A stretch of DNA of 55,323 bases from Chlorobiota bacterium (GTDB taxonomy: Bacteria > Bacteroidota > Ignavibacteria > OLB7). The notes under the pieces are model-generated. The model was not told where the DNA came from. It did no database searches and saw only the letters and a program-made list of their open reading frames with translations. Below, in pieces: positions 45,908 to 55,158 of the stretch (position 1 is the first letter of the stretch; each line of letters starts with the position of its first letter). The stretch covers positions 1-55,323 of the forward strand of contig JAGWAZ010000004.1 of the NCBI GenBank assembly GCA_021296135.1. The letters are read 5' to 3'. A program made the translations under genes and the position numbers.

Positions 45908-47965
45908 TTACAACACTACCTTAAATCCACCCCGAATCTCCCGACCTGGTCCAGGCAGTCCAAGCTGGTAGAGCGTTACGGCGTCGGTGATGTTATCCAT
46001 CCTGATAAATAGTTCAAGCAGGTCAATCCCTGAGACCGGTTGGATTACCTTCCACGACAGACGTGCATTGAATTCTACGGATGGATCAAGCTTCTCGAAC
46101 TGGTTATCATCGTTCAATGAGTAGGCCGTGCCAGTATAGATCGTCTCGCCATCAAGTTGAAGATGAAGGGGGGTCTTCCATGCCAGGTTCAACGTTCCAA
46201 GCTGCTCAGGCTTTTCCGAAAGAAAGGTCAATGAATCGCTTCCTTCAACCTCAGCGCGTACATGCGAAAGCGTGAGATGCCCGCTCGCACGAAGATTGTC
46301 AACGATACGCCAGGAAGCCAGCAGTTCAACACCAAAGGCTCGGCTGCCGGGAAGGTTGATGCGCTGGCGAAGAGTAGGGCCGGGCGTATCGACCGAACGT
46401 TGATCGATTGTGTTTGATGTAAGCTGAGCAAAGAACGTCCCTTCAACCCGAATGCGATCTGCAAGAGTGCCCTTATAACCGAGATCAATACTCAGTCCCG
46501 TTTCCGGTTTCAAGTTTGGATTGATGAGAAATCGGCGCAGCGCCTCGCCATAGAGTTCCCGCATTGAAGGGAAACGACTCTTCCTGCCAAGCGAAAACCG
46601 GCCCCGATCTTGAGGGGAGAATTGATAGGTGATCCCACCGGAAAATCCCGGCTCGATGAACGGATCCTGCTTCGGTTTGTCCGCAGATTCAAGGGTCACC
46701 ATTCCGTCGAGGCTCGCTCCGAGCAGCATCGTAATGTTTCGACCAATCTTGTTGTTATACTCGGATCCAAGACTGAAGGTATATTGGCTATAGCTTTGTG
46801 CAGGGTCTTCTTGTTCAACGCCAAGGCTATCAAACTCCGAGTCGACTTGGTCGTGTCGGGCATAGAGTTGATTGGCAGAAAAACTGATCTTTCCCTCCTC
46901 GAGCTCACGAGCTACTATCGTTCGCAGTCCAAAGGCTGCGTCATCATCTTTCTGCGCTTCGGTCACTTGCCGATACTCTGCCGAAGCATACTGATCGATG
47001 CGTTGGCGAAAGAGCGTTGCCCAGCCAGCACCACGAACTTTCCAAAGATTGTACTGACCAAGCTTGAAGCTATATGTCGCTGTTCCGTTGAAGAGCAACC
47101 ACTCGGGATAACGCCAGAATCTGACGCGGTCAACATCGGGATCTTTATGCCCTTCGGGTGCAATCCCTTTTTCAGAATCGATAAGATTGACAGATAGGCC
47201 GATAGCACTGTTTTCTGAGAAATGATATTCACCTCGACCATAAATGCTGATAGAGCGGTTGTCGGTGTTTGTGCGTTGATCCGAACCGATCTGGTTAAAG
47301 GGTAGGTCTGCGTCAGTAGCAAGTGGTATGCCATCACGCTCTGAGAACGATAGCGCCCCAATGTAATTAAAGTCACCTCGGCGTCCGAGATGTGTAAGAG
47401 ATGTCCTGAGCAGTCCGTTTTCACCGGTTCCTCCTTTGAACTCCGTCAAATATCCGTCCGAGCCAAGCTCTTGTGTAAGAATGTTGACTGCTCCTCCCAT
47501 CACGTTAGCTCCATAGAGAACGCTCGGGGCACCTTTCTCGGCAACGAGGCCACCCACAGCATTTAGAGGAACAAGGCTGAGGTCGATTCTGTTATCCCAG
47601 GGGATGTTCAGTAGCGCACCATCAAAGAAGATTGAAACCTGGCGTTCACCGGCATTACGCAGATAGAGATTTGCTTCACCACGTGAGTTTATCTGGACGC
47701 GGGCTGAAGGAACTTCATATAGAACTGCGCTGACCTCGGAGGCATCTGTCTTGTTCAGTTCGGATGTCCTGACAAGATCACGAGATACAGGGGTGATGCG
47801 CTCGCGACGGGTTTCGGTTATGGTGACCTCACCCATCACATAGATCTGCGTTGAATCTTCTTCGTCGAAGTAAATGGAGTCCACTTGAGAGGTGGTCTGA
47901 GCTTGAACTGATGTGATAGCGAAGGCAAGTGTGATAAAAAAACTGCTCAAACGGACGATGCGCAT
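45908..47965 (-). CDS. TonB-dependent outer-membrane receptor
   Basis: 685 residues with signal peptide (FFITLAFAITSVQAQ) and GGAGA 7 bases before the ATG at 47965. The plug domain (~45-165) shows VMGEVTITETRRERI, SAVLYEVPSARVQI, LRNAGERQVSIFFDGALLN and YGANVMGGAVNI. The C-terminal barrel ends LPGPGREIRGGFKVVL. It takes up a ligand driven by TonB-ExbBD (not in the window). It is the last gene of a likely four-gene minus-strand cluster and starts 47 bp after the previous receptor gene. Ligand unknown from its own sequence; metal or metal complex is suggested by the neighbours. Confidence 0.88.
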   Translation of the reverse strand: MRIVRLSSFFITLAFAITSVQAQTTSQVDSIYFDEEDSTQIYVMGEVTITETRRERITPVSRDLVRTSELNKTDASEVSAVLYEVPSARVQINSRGEANLYLRNAGERQVSIFFDGALLNIPWDNRIDLSLVPLNAVGGLVAEKGAPSVLYGANVMGGAVNILTQELGSDGYLTEFKGGTGENGLLRTSLTHLGRRGDFNYIGALSFSERDGIPLATDADLPFNQIGSDQRTNTDNRSISIYGRGEYHFSENSAIGLSVNLIDSEKGIAPEGHKDPDVDRVRFWRYPEWLLFNGTATYSFKLGQYNLWKVRGAGWATLFRQRIDQYASAEYRQVTEAQKDDDAAFGLRTIVARELEEGKISFSANQLYARHDQVDSEFDSLGVEQEDPAQSYSQYTFSLGSEYNNKIGRNITMLLGASLDGMVTLESADKPKQDPFIEPGFSGGITYQFSPQDRGRFSLGRKSRFPSMRELYGEALRRFLINPNLKPETGLSIDLGYKGTLADRIRVEGTFFAQLTSNTIDQRSVDTPGPTLRQRINLPGSRAFGVELLASWRIVDNLRASGHLTLSHVRAEVEGSDSLTFLSEKPEQLGTLNLAWKTPLHLQLDGETIYTGTAYSLNDDNQFEKLDPSVEFNARLSWKVIQPVSGIDLLELFIRMDNITDAVTLYQLGLPGPGREIRGGFKVVL

Positions 47966-48012
47966 ATATTCTCCAGAATGTGAGAGTCAACCTATGTTTT
48001 TTATGTTCAGTG

Positions 48013-50247
48013 CTAGAAGTAGAGTCGATACAGCAGTCGTAGGTTACGTCCCGGCTCCGGATAGACTGCCTTTATACGGGAGAGGTGATTTCGATACTCC
48101 ATATTAAAGATATTATCGATGCTGATCACAATTGTGTGAAGTGTTGATTCGGTGTTGAATCGTAATTGTCCGAACAGATCAAACACAACATATCCTGATG
48201 TTGGTTCCTCAAACTCCCCAACCCGATCCTGCGAGCTTGCCCATCGTAGAGTGATACCCGACAGTATCGGGTCAAATTGATGTCGTAGTCCCACTCTACC
48301 GTTCAACGGGGGAATCCAGGGAAGTGGGGAATCGGTTTCCTGATCAGCTCCAATCACCCATCCCAGAGTGCCGATTCCGGTCAATCCACCGATGAGACTC
48401 CACTCAAGCTCAACTTCGGCTCCTGTAAGGAGAGCATCCTTACCAAGATGCTGATAAAGAGGTAAAAACGTTCTGAAGTTTGTATCGCCTGTGGCTTGCG
48501 GTATAATATAGTTTGTTATGCTGTTTCGGAAGAGAGAAGCTGCGAGAAAACCTTGCTCGCTGGTGATTTGAGATGAAAGCTCAATTCCAAGGCCTGTTTC
48601 CGGTTCGAGATTGACATTACCAACTTCGTAACTGTAGGCAGCGAGATGTGGTCCGTCCGAGAAGAGTTCCTGGACATTTGGCTTACGCCATGTTCGAGAG
48701 AGCGTAAGGCCAAGCGAGAAAGCCCGATCCGGTGCATATGAGAGGGTGATACCACCGGAGAGGCCGATAAACTGGCGATTTCGGACTACTCCTGCGTCGG
48801 TGGTATCAGTGCCGGAGGGGAGCACCCGATGATAGTCGAACCGAATTGCTCCGGAAAGAACCAGGTCATGTAAACGTTTCTCCTCAAAGAGAGAAAGGGC
48901 GACATGGCCTTCATCGGTTTGAGGTATCTGTACGCCGTTCGCAGCAAAGTCAACGAATGATCCTTGAAGACCGATAACACCTTGATCGAAAATTCCCGCG
49001 AGCCGATCATGGTAGAGTTTGAGGGCACCAGAAGATGTCAGAATGCCATACTCAGTTCCGATCACACCGCCCGACTCAATCTCGCGGTGATGATATCGGA
49101 TGTAATTGCCATCAAGCTTGATTGATCGGATAAACCGTGAGTCGAGATAGAACTCGGCGCTTCCAGTGTACTGCCATCGATTCATTTCTACACTGACTCC
49201 GTTCGGATGTGCACCGATAAAACCGCCCGGAAGGCCGTAATGATTCTGATAATAGCTTGCTTCAACTCCAATTGATCCATCACGAAACGGATAACGTCCT
49301 CCGGCCGAAAGGTCAATGGTTTCAAGGTTCGTGTTCTCCAGCTTTTCGGCCGGTGTATAGACATCGTTTGCAGTCCGGTAACTCCCTTGAAGGAAGAGGG
49401 CAAAAGGACCAACCGGTATCCGCAGAGATGTTCCGCCTGCAATACCTCTCGATACTGATTCGCCTTGCAATGTGGCCCAACCATGAATCTGGTCGGGCAA
49501 GTTCGCGATTCTACTCTCACGGCTGATATTAATAACACCACCCAGAGCATTAGAGCTATACAGGTACGAGGCCGGCCCACGGACGATTTCTATCCGTTCA
49601 GTCGCAAGAGGATCTGCGGTTACCGCATGATCAGCCGAAAGGGCTGAAGCATCTCCGGTCTCTATTCCATCTTCAAGAATTGCGAGCCGATTACCACTCA
49701 TACCACGTAGGACAGGACGGGCTGTCACCGGTCCCATCGACTGCTGTGAAACCCCAGGTTCCGAGGCAATCGTTGCAGCCAACGTTCCGCCGAGCTGTTG
49801 CTGTAAACGAGAGCCGGAGAGGACTCGCGATGGATACAGGCCTGTGAACCTGTTATCATTGCGAGCGACTATCACAACTTCCTGCGTCTGCAGTAAGGTC
49901 TCTTCAAGCTCAAACGTCCTCTTAACCGTATCGGTTTCTGAAACGATCCGGATACTAAACTGTTCCGAACGATAACCGAGAGCGTTAATCACAAGAGTAT
50001 AGGTGCCGGGACGGAGGTTGCAGAACTGAAATCTCCCCCCGTCGTGAGAGGGTTCTGCCCGATTAATCTCTAAAACTCTGACTGTAGCCCAGTTGACAGG
50101 CTGAGCGATTGCAGTATCAATTACTTGTCCGACAATACAACTGGCTCGAAGAGAATTGTTTGCAAACAGAATAAGACCGAGGAGGAGAATCAAACCGACT
50201 CTCCTCCTTCTGTCTTTAATGGTCATATGCCTTCGAGCCAGGTTCAT
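48013..50247 (-). CDS. TonB-dependent receptor with N-terminal carboxypeptidase-like domain
   Basis: 744 residues. After the signal peptide (LILLLGLILFANNSLRA) a carboxypeptidase-regulatory-like domain reads CIVGQVIDTAIAQPVNWATV...CNLRPGTYTLVINALGYRS. The plug domain (~130-245) contains LSGSRLQQQLGGTLAATIAS, PVLRGMSGNRLAILEDGIE and YSSNALGGVINI. The barrel ends in a typical terminal aromatic (RLLYRLYF). Its ATG overlaps the stop of the upstream lipoprotein gene (ATGA), so the two are coupled. The plug wording GMSGNRLAILEDGIETGDAS resembles zinc- and metal-type receptors, a family memory rather than proof. Confidence 0.9.
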   Translation of the reverse strand: MNLARRHMTIKDRRRRVGLILLLGLILFANNSLRASCIVGQVIDTAIAQPVNWATVRVLEINRAEPSHDGGRFQFCNLRPGTYTLVINALGYRSEQFSIRIVSETDTVKRTFELEETLLQTQEVVIVARNDNRFTGLYPSRVLSGSRLQQQLGGTLAATIASEPGVSQQSMGPVTARPVLRGMSGNRLAILEDGIETGDASALSADHAVTADPLATERIEIVRGPASYLYSSNALGGVINISRESRIANLPDQIHGWATLQGESVSRGIAGGTSLRIPVGPFALFLQGSYRTANDVYTPAEKLENTNLETIDLSAGGRYPFRDGSIGVEASYYQNHYGLPGGFIGAHPNGVSVEMNRWQYTGSAEFYLDSRFIRSIKLDGNYIRYHHREIESGGVIGTEYGILTSSGALKLYHDRLAGIFDQGVIGLQGSFVDFAANGVQIPQTDEGHVALSLFEEKRLHDLVLSGAIRFDYHRVLPSGTDTTDAGVVRNRQFIGLSGGITLSYAPDRAFSLGLTLSRTWRKPNVQELFSDGPHLAAYSYEVGNVNLEPETGLGIELSSQITSEQGFLAASLFRNSITNYIIPQATGDTNFRTFLPLYQHLGKDALLTGAEVELEWSLIGGLTGIGTLGWVIGADQETDSPLPWIPPLNGRVGLRHQFDPILSGITLRWASSQDRVGEFEEPTSGYVVFDLFGQLRFNTESTLHTIVISIDNIFNMEYRNHLSRIKAVYPEPGRNLRLLYRLYF

Positions 50248-51080
50248 GGTGTTACCTGTACAGGAATACCGGATGCACCGAACTCTACATCGTCATAATG
50301 TTTCAGAGTGACTGTGAGCGTAGTCGATCCAGGCGCTTTACCATGGACTTCAAACTCCCATTTCTCGCCTTCATGCTGCTCTATCTCTGCTATAGCATCG
50401 TTTTCAAGATCAAACTCAACAATCATATGTTCTTCGTCGGGCTGAAACTCATTTTCATCGTCGGTGAGGAACCAGATTGTGATATGATCGGTCTCGTTCC
50501 CCTGAGCCACGGAAATGCCATTTCCTTCTTGAAGCAGGCCACCGTATATCTTCGCTAAAACGGTTCCATCTTCGCTCTTCAGCACAAGTCCCTGTGCCTC
50601 TTCATTTCCGTGATTATCATCTTCATGCTTAATAACTACGGTAATCTCCGGGGACTCATAATCGTTATGGTCTCCATGCTTGATCGCAAGTTTGATTGTT
50701 GTTGTTCCCTCTTTCAGTCCGCGTAAATGGAAATCCCAATCTCCCGGTTCATCACGAACAACTTCGAGAACAGTAGGATCGCCAACAATCGCTTCAGGGC
50801 TGGAATCAGCATCAGTTGGGACAAAAAGATCTCCATCTTTATCTATGAACTGAAGCTTGAAATGTGGTGACAGAACTCCCTCTGTGACTTCAAACTCTCC
50901 GGTTACATTCGCTCCCTCGATTCGTACAAGTTCAACACCACCGGAGCTGACGACAAGCCCGACCGGATCAGCATGCTCTTCCTCTACTACCGGGTTCTCT
51001 TCGCACGAATGGAAAAGAAATGAGACAAGTACGGGGATAAGCACAAGTTTAATTCGAGAACGTAGAATTGATGTATTCAT
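50244..51080 (-). CDS. Acidic lipoprotein with two internal repeats
   Basis: 278 residues. The lipobox FHSC puts the lipid on Cys26. Two similar halves follow: one from DPVGLVVSSGGVELVRIEG and a second from AQGLVLKSEDGTVLAKIYGG, each ~110 residues and each ending in a beta strand after GLKEGTTTIKLAIKHGDH or GKAPGSTTLTVTLKHYDD. Asp, Glu and His are common between (KHGDHNDYES, KHEDDNHGNEE). The composition suggests divalent-cation binding outside the membrane; this is inference. It is translationally coupled to a TonB receptor. No known family recognised. Confidence 0.8.
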   Translation of the reverse strand: MNTSILRSRIKLVLIPVLVSFLFHSCEENPVVEEEHADPVGLVVSSGGVELVRIEGANVTGEFEVTEGVLSPHFKLQFIDKDGDLFVPTDADSSPEAIVGDPTVLEVVRDEPGDWDFHLRGLKEGTTTIKLAIKHGDHNDYESPEITVVIKHEDDNHGNEEAQGLVLKSEDGTVLAKIYGGLLQEGNGISVAQGNETDHITIWFLTDDENEFQPDEEHMIVEFDLENDAIAEIEQHEGEKWEFEVHGKAPGSTTLTVTLKHYDDVEFGASGIPVQVTP

Positions 51081-51140
51081 AATAAATAATGTTTATGTCT
51101 TGATGTTATGTTGATCGGTGTTTTCAGGGTGAGTGCCAAG

Positions 51141-51293
51141 AGTCGCAGAGCGACGCTCCGTTGATAGCCCCATGCAAGAGCATGGGGAAGAGGAAATCCT
51201 CTCCGATAGAAAAGAACCAGCGGTGCGACCCAAATTGCTCTCCACAGTCGCAAAGCGACGTGCCATCGGTAGTCCCAATGTGAAAGCATGTAG
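51141..51293 (+). repeat. REP-like hairpin element, two copies
   Basis: Copy 1 (51141-51187) begins AGTCGCAGAGCGACG and ends in CCCATGC/GCATGGG. Copy 2 (51246-51293) begins AGTCGCAAAGCGACG and carries the degraded counterpart. Both lie in the gap between the lipoprotein gene and the small His/Cys protein gene. Confidence 0.55.
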
Positions 51294-51348
51294 CCGTACC
51301 CACTCACATCTTGGTCAGAGATAGGAGATAAGCACTAAGGAGAACAGC

Positions 51349-51723
51349 TCAGGCAGATGGAGGGGCACGTAAAAAAGGAAGAGAGGGAGTCTTGGAGACT
51401 CTGAGTTCGGGAAGAATAGTTGGGAATAAACCTCTTCTCGAGATTAACTCTAAAGAGTGAGATTGATCAAATACTGTTGAGTATGTCTTGCCTTGCAGAC
51501 AGAGGTAACAGTCGGTGGTTTCCTTGCTACTATTCTCCGGGGAATCTGTACCACTCTTATCGGTTTCACCGAGATCAGCGAGGTCGAGAACCGCCCCGGT
51601 CGATTGTGGAGCCCCATGGTGATGCGTGATCGAATGTATCGATCCGGCTACCACAAACCCGCAGTAGGCGAATATCACCAAAACTGCCGTTGCTGAGGAT
51701 ATTATCGAATAAAGGCTTAACAT
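51349..51723 (-). CDS. Small His/Cys-containing secreted or anchored protein (metal-linked)
   Basis: 124 residues. A hydrophobic N-terminus (SIISSATAVLVIFAYCGFVV) serves as signal or anchor, followed by the His cluster HSITHHH and later TDCYLCLQG with a CxxC pair. This layout resembles DUF2946-type proteins that accompany TonB-dependent copper or zinc receptors. It is the first gene of the minus-strand cluster. The start ATG lies at 51723; a promoter-like TATCTTTG lies upstream. Confidence 0.7.
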   Translation of the reverse strand: MLSLYSIISSATAVLVIFAYCGFVVAGSIHSITHHHGAPQSTGAVLDLADLGETDKSGTDSPENSSKETTDCYLCLQGKTYSTVFDQSHSLELISRRGLFPTILPELRVSKTPSLPFLRAPPSA

Positions 51724-51752
51724 AAGCAGAAGAAGACGGTACTTCTACGACA

Positions 51753-51760
51753 CAAAGATA
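51753..51760 (-). promoter_or_regulatory. Possible -7 element of the metal-linked cluster
   Basis: Read on the minus strand, TATCTTTG (51760-51753) matches TAnnTTTG. A clear TTG about 20 bases upstream is not present. A start near 51746 would give a short leader before the ATG at 51723. Confidence 0.35.
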
Positions 51761-51836
51761 ACGAACAATACATAAAGAACGTGTAACTTCGCACTGTGCA
51801 ACGGGTAGTTACAGGAGTCGGTGCAGGGGCTTCTTA

Positions 51837-51865
51837 GGAGGATGGTTTTTGGAGGATGGTTTTTT
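51837..51865 (+). repeat. 14-bp tandem repeat
   Basis: GGAGGATGGTTTTT (51837-51850) is repeated at 51851-51864 in the gap between divergent genes. Confidence 0.6.
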
Positions 51866-51938
51866 CTTACAATTGCCCGGCCTGATGAGCGTCGCTTTTG
51901 TGTGTATAGAATCCTAATGCAATTTTGAGATCGTGAGT

Positions 51939-54900
51939 ATGATTCCCATCCGACCGAAGAGGTTTTCCAGCTCCATATTTCGTAGAAGCGTATCCCTCTT
52001 TACGATACTTCTCTTTTTGGGCGCAACTTCCTCGATCCAGTCTCAGGATTTCGGCAAGAACAAGGTGCAGTACCGTGCCTTTGATTGGAAGTTCATTCAG
52101 AGCGCTCACTTTGATGTCTATTTCTATAACGATGCGGGCCTGAATCTCGCAACGTTTACTGCCGAAGTTGCCGAGGATGCGCTCTCGTCTCTGCAGGAGC
52201 ATCTCCGGTTCAGTATTTCAGAACGAATATCCCTTGTCGTCTATAACTCTAAGAATGACTTCCAGCAGACGAACGTTGTCAGCGCCTACATGCCTGAAGG
52301 GGTTGGTGGCGTCACTGAGTTGTTCAAGAATCGTGTGGTAGTGCCATTTGAGGGAGACTGGGAGAAATTCCGGCACGTGATTCATCATGAGCTTGTTCAC
52401 GCGGTCTTGAACGACAAGTTTTATGGGGGATCGATTCAGTCGATTATCCAGAACAATATTCGGGTTGAGTTGCCCATATGGATGAACGAGGGGTTGGCCG
52501 AGTTTGAAGCATACGATGGCTACAATGCCGAGACCGACATGTTTATCAGGGATGCAGTGATTGGTGAGTACATGCCGGAACTCTATCAGATGGACGGATA
52601 CTTCGCCTATCGCGGAGGGCAGTCATTCTACTGGTACGTTGCTGAAAACTATGGTCGCGACAAGATTGGCGAGTTGCTCAATCGTGTCAAGAGGTCGGCT
52701 TCTCTCGACGCTGCATTTCAAGGAGCGTTTGGCAAGGGCTTGGAAGATTTTTCAGAGCAATTTCTTTATGATCTGAAGAAAACATATTGGCCTGATATTA
52801 CGGACAGAAAGCGACCCCGCGACTTTGCACGAGAGTTGACTGATCACGAGGGGGAGGGGTCGTTCATGAATGCCTCTCCGTCAATTTCACCCGATGGACT
52901 CTCAGTTGCCTTTATCTCGGATCGTGACGGCCCACGCTCGGTCTACGTGATGAGCGTCGATGATCGAGGTAGCGCGCGTAAGCTGATTGAAGGGGAGCGG
53001 AACGTCGAGTTTGAAGAGCTGCATCTTCTGAGTCCTGCAATTGCCTGGGCACCCGACAGCCGCCGCGTGGCGATGGCAGTAAAGTCGAAAGGGAAGGATG
53101 TCATCTTCTTAATAGATGTCAAGTCAGGTGATCGCAAGAAGCTCAGTTTCGATCTCGATGCTATCTACTCTGTCGACTGGTCACCTGATGGTTCCCATCT
53201 TGCTTTTCAGGGGATCAAGGGAGATATGTCCGATATCTATACCTATGATCTGAAAAAATCGGAGTTGAGAAATCTGACCAACGATCTCTTCAGCGATTAC
53301 GATCCGAAATGGGCCGAGGATAACCAGACGATTTACTTCCTTTCTGACCGCAAGGATAATCCGATCCGGAGTGCCAGGGGGTTGGGTTACAAGATCTGGA
53401 ATTATGATTACCAGCAGACGGACATCTATAGTCTGAACACAACCTCGCTCGATTTACAGCGTATTACCTCTGACCTGGCCATGGAAAAGACACCGACGCC
53501 CAGCCCGGACGGCTCTCTCTTTTATGTGTCGGACGTGAACGGCATTTATAATATCTATGTGTTCAATAAACCTGGAGAGGAGCCACGCCCCGTCACAAAC
53601 TCCATTACCGCTATTGAACAGCTTACGATCACACCTGATGCCAGCAAAATGGTCTTTTCGGCCTGGAACGGGAGAGGATATGACATCTTTCTGCTGCTTG
53701 CCCCTCTTGAATTAAATCTGGCCGAGGATAAACTCGAAAAGACAACGTATGTAACGCAAGCCGAGAATTCGGTCGATACGACCGAAGCGTTCGTTGAGCC
53801 GGAGAACGTAACGGTAGTGACCGATGTCGTCGGCTATGATGATGTAGCAATTGATCTGGACGAGTCGCTCATTGCCGAATCACCTGATGATCGCCTCAAG
53901 CATACAACGTATACCAAGTCCGCTAATCCACCGCTGGGGGCTGTTGATAAAGATGGAAATTACGTTCTACAGGACTACAAGGTGAAGCTATCAATGGATG
54001 TTTTCCAGGCAACCGGCGTCTATGATAATTTCTATGGTTTCCAGAGTCTGGTGCAAGCCCTGTTCAGCGATGAGCTCGGAGATCATAACATCTATCTTGC
54101 GGGCAACCTGCAGTTCGATCTCATCAACAGCGACTTCTACGCCTACTACGATTATCTGGAAAAGCGAATCGACTATCAGTTCGGTCTCTTTCAGAATTCT
54201 CTTCTGTTCAGGGTAGGAGCCTTAGGTGATATCGCTCGTTTCCGACAGCTTGGAGGGAGCGTGACGGCATCAAATCCGTTTGACCGGTTCCGGCGCGTAG
54301 AGGTTGGGGCAACATTGATGAACGTCTCCCGGGAGACACTCGAAGGCGAATCGTTTCTCAACGATCAATCGAAGTTCCTTGCAATGCCGAATATTCGCTA
54401 TGTCTTTGACAACACCGAAACCCTGATTTTCAGTCCAGTCTCCGGTTCACGCTATTACATCAATCTGCTTGGCAGTCCAAGAATAGGTGATGATGGCGTC
54501 GGCTTCTGGTCTGCAACAACAGACTTCCGACATTACATACCTCTCGACAAGCTCGGCCTCTACGATATTGCTTTCCGTCTCTCAGGGGGAGCAAGTTTTG
54601 GTCCTGATCCACAACAATTCTTTATCGGTGGAATGGATGGGTTCTGGATCAACTCCGATTTCACGAGTCAAGGGATCCCGATTTCTGATGCAGAGGATTA
54701 CTCGCTGGTCACTCCCGGATTCCCCTTGCGTGGATATGATTGGGGCGAGTCGATCGGTTCAAAGTATGGATTAGTCAACCTTGAGCTTCGTTATCCTCTC
54801 CTTCTCTTCGGCAGTGGTGGGGTCCTGTCTTCAATCCTCCAACTTCTGACCGGAACGGTCTTCCTGGATGTCGGTGCTGCCTGGGATGAAGGACTGAACC

Positions 54901-55076
54901 TGACAACCACTGACCTTCAGGGAAGGAGAGTTGCTGACGATTTGCGCATGGGATCGGGAATTGGACTCCGCTCCTTTGTGCTTGGCTTCCCGCTCCGTCT
55001 TGATGTGGCATGGAGTTATAATTTGAACTCCTGGGGCAAGCCGAAGTATTATCTCTCGATAGGGCAAGATTTTTAA
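51939..55076 (+). CDS. Zincin-TolB propeller-Omp85-like barrel fusion protein
   Basis: 1045 residues. A signal peptide (FRRSVSLFTILLFLGATSS) leads to a metallopeptidase-like domain with HHELVHAV: His150, Glu151 and His154 form an HExxH site, and MNEGLAEFEA (Glu184) supplies the likely third ligand, as in the peptidase MA-like clan. Residues ~300-620 are PD40/TolB-type propeller repeats (SPSISPDGLSVAFISDRDG, WSPDGSHLAFQG, PTPSPDGSLFYVSD). The last ~365 residues form a barrel with FPLRGYDWGESIGSKYG, resembling the Omp85 RGY motif, and end in a terminal Phe. The start is GTG at 51933 or ATG at 51939; the ATG was preferred. Its substrate is unknown. Confidence 0.85.
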   Translation: MIPIRPKRFSSSIFRRSVSLFTILLFLGATSSIQSQDFGKNKVQYRAFDWKFIQSAHFDVYFYNDAGLNLATFTAEVAEDALSSLQEHLRFSISERISLVVYNSKNDFQQTNVVSAYMPEGVGGVTELFKNRVVVPFEGDWEKFRHVIHHELVHAVLNDKFYGGSIQSIIQNNIRVELPIWMNEGLAEFEAYDGYNAETDMFIRDAVIGEYMPELYQMDGYFAYRGGQSFYWYVAENYGRDKIGELLNRVKRSASLDAAFQGAFGKGLEDFSEQFLYDLKKTYWPDITDRKRPRDFARELTDHEGEGSFMNASPSISPDGLSVAFISDRDGPRSVYVMSVDDRGSARKLIEGERNVEFEELHLLSPAIAWAPDSRRVAMAVKSKGKDVIFLIDVKSGDRKKLSFDLDAIYSVDWSPDGSHLAFQGIKGDMSDIYTYDLKKSELRNLTNDLFSDYDPKWAEDNQTIYFLSDRKDNPIRSARGLGYKIWNYDYQQTDIYSLNTTSLDLQRITSDLAMEKTPTPSPDGSLFYVSDVNGIYNIYVFNKPGEEPRPVTNSITAIEQLTITPDASKMVFSAWNGRGYDIFLLLAPLELNLAEDKLEKTTYVTQAENSVDTTEAFVEPENVTVVTDVVGYDDVAIDLDESLIAESPDDRLKHTTYTKSANPPLGAVDKDGNYVLQDYKVKLSMDVFQATGVYDNFYGFQSLVQALFSDELGDHNIYLAGNLQFDLINSDFYAYYDYLEKRIDYQFGLFQNSLLFRVGALGDIARFRQLGGSVTASNPFDRFRRVEVGATLMNVSRETLEGESFLNDQSKFLAMPNIRYVFDNTETLIFSPVSGSRYYINLLGSPRIGDDGVGFWSATTDFRHYIPLDKLGLYDIAFRLSGGASFGPDPQQFFIGGMDGFWINSDFTSQGIPISDAEDYSLVTPGFPLRGYDWGESIGSKYGLVNLELRYPLLLFGSGGVLSSILQLLTGTVFLDVGAAWDEGLNLTTTDLQGRRVADDLRMGSGIGLRSFVLGFPLRLDVAWSYNLNSWGKPKYYLSIGQDF

Positions 55077-55115
55077 GGGTCAAGAGTTTAAGAGTCTGGA
55101 GTCGAGGAGTCAAGC
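55077..55115 (+). repeat. GAGTC-type degenerate repeats after the last gene
   Basis: GGGTCAAGAGTTTAAGAGTC then GGAGTCGAGGAGTCAAG directly follow the stop codon. Same class as at 27615 and 44205. Confidence 0.5.
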
Positions 55116-55158
55116 AGACGGGGGAGAAGGGGACAGGGAGAAAGGAACGGTTGTGTGG

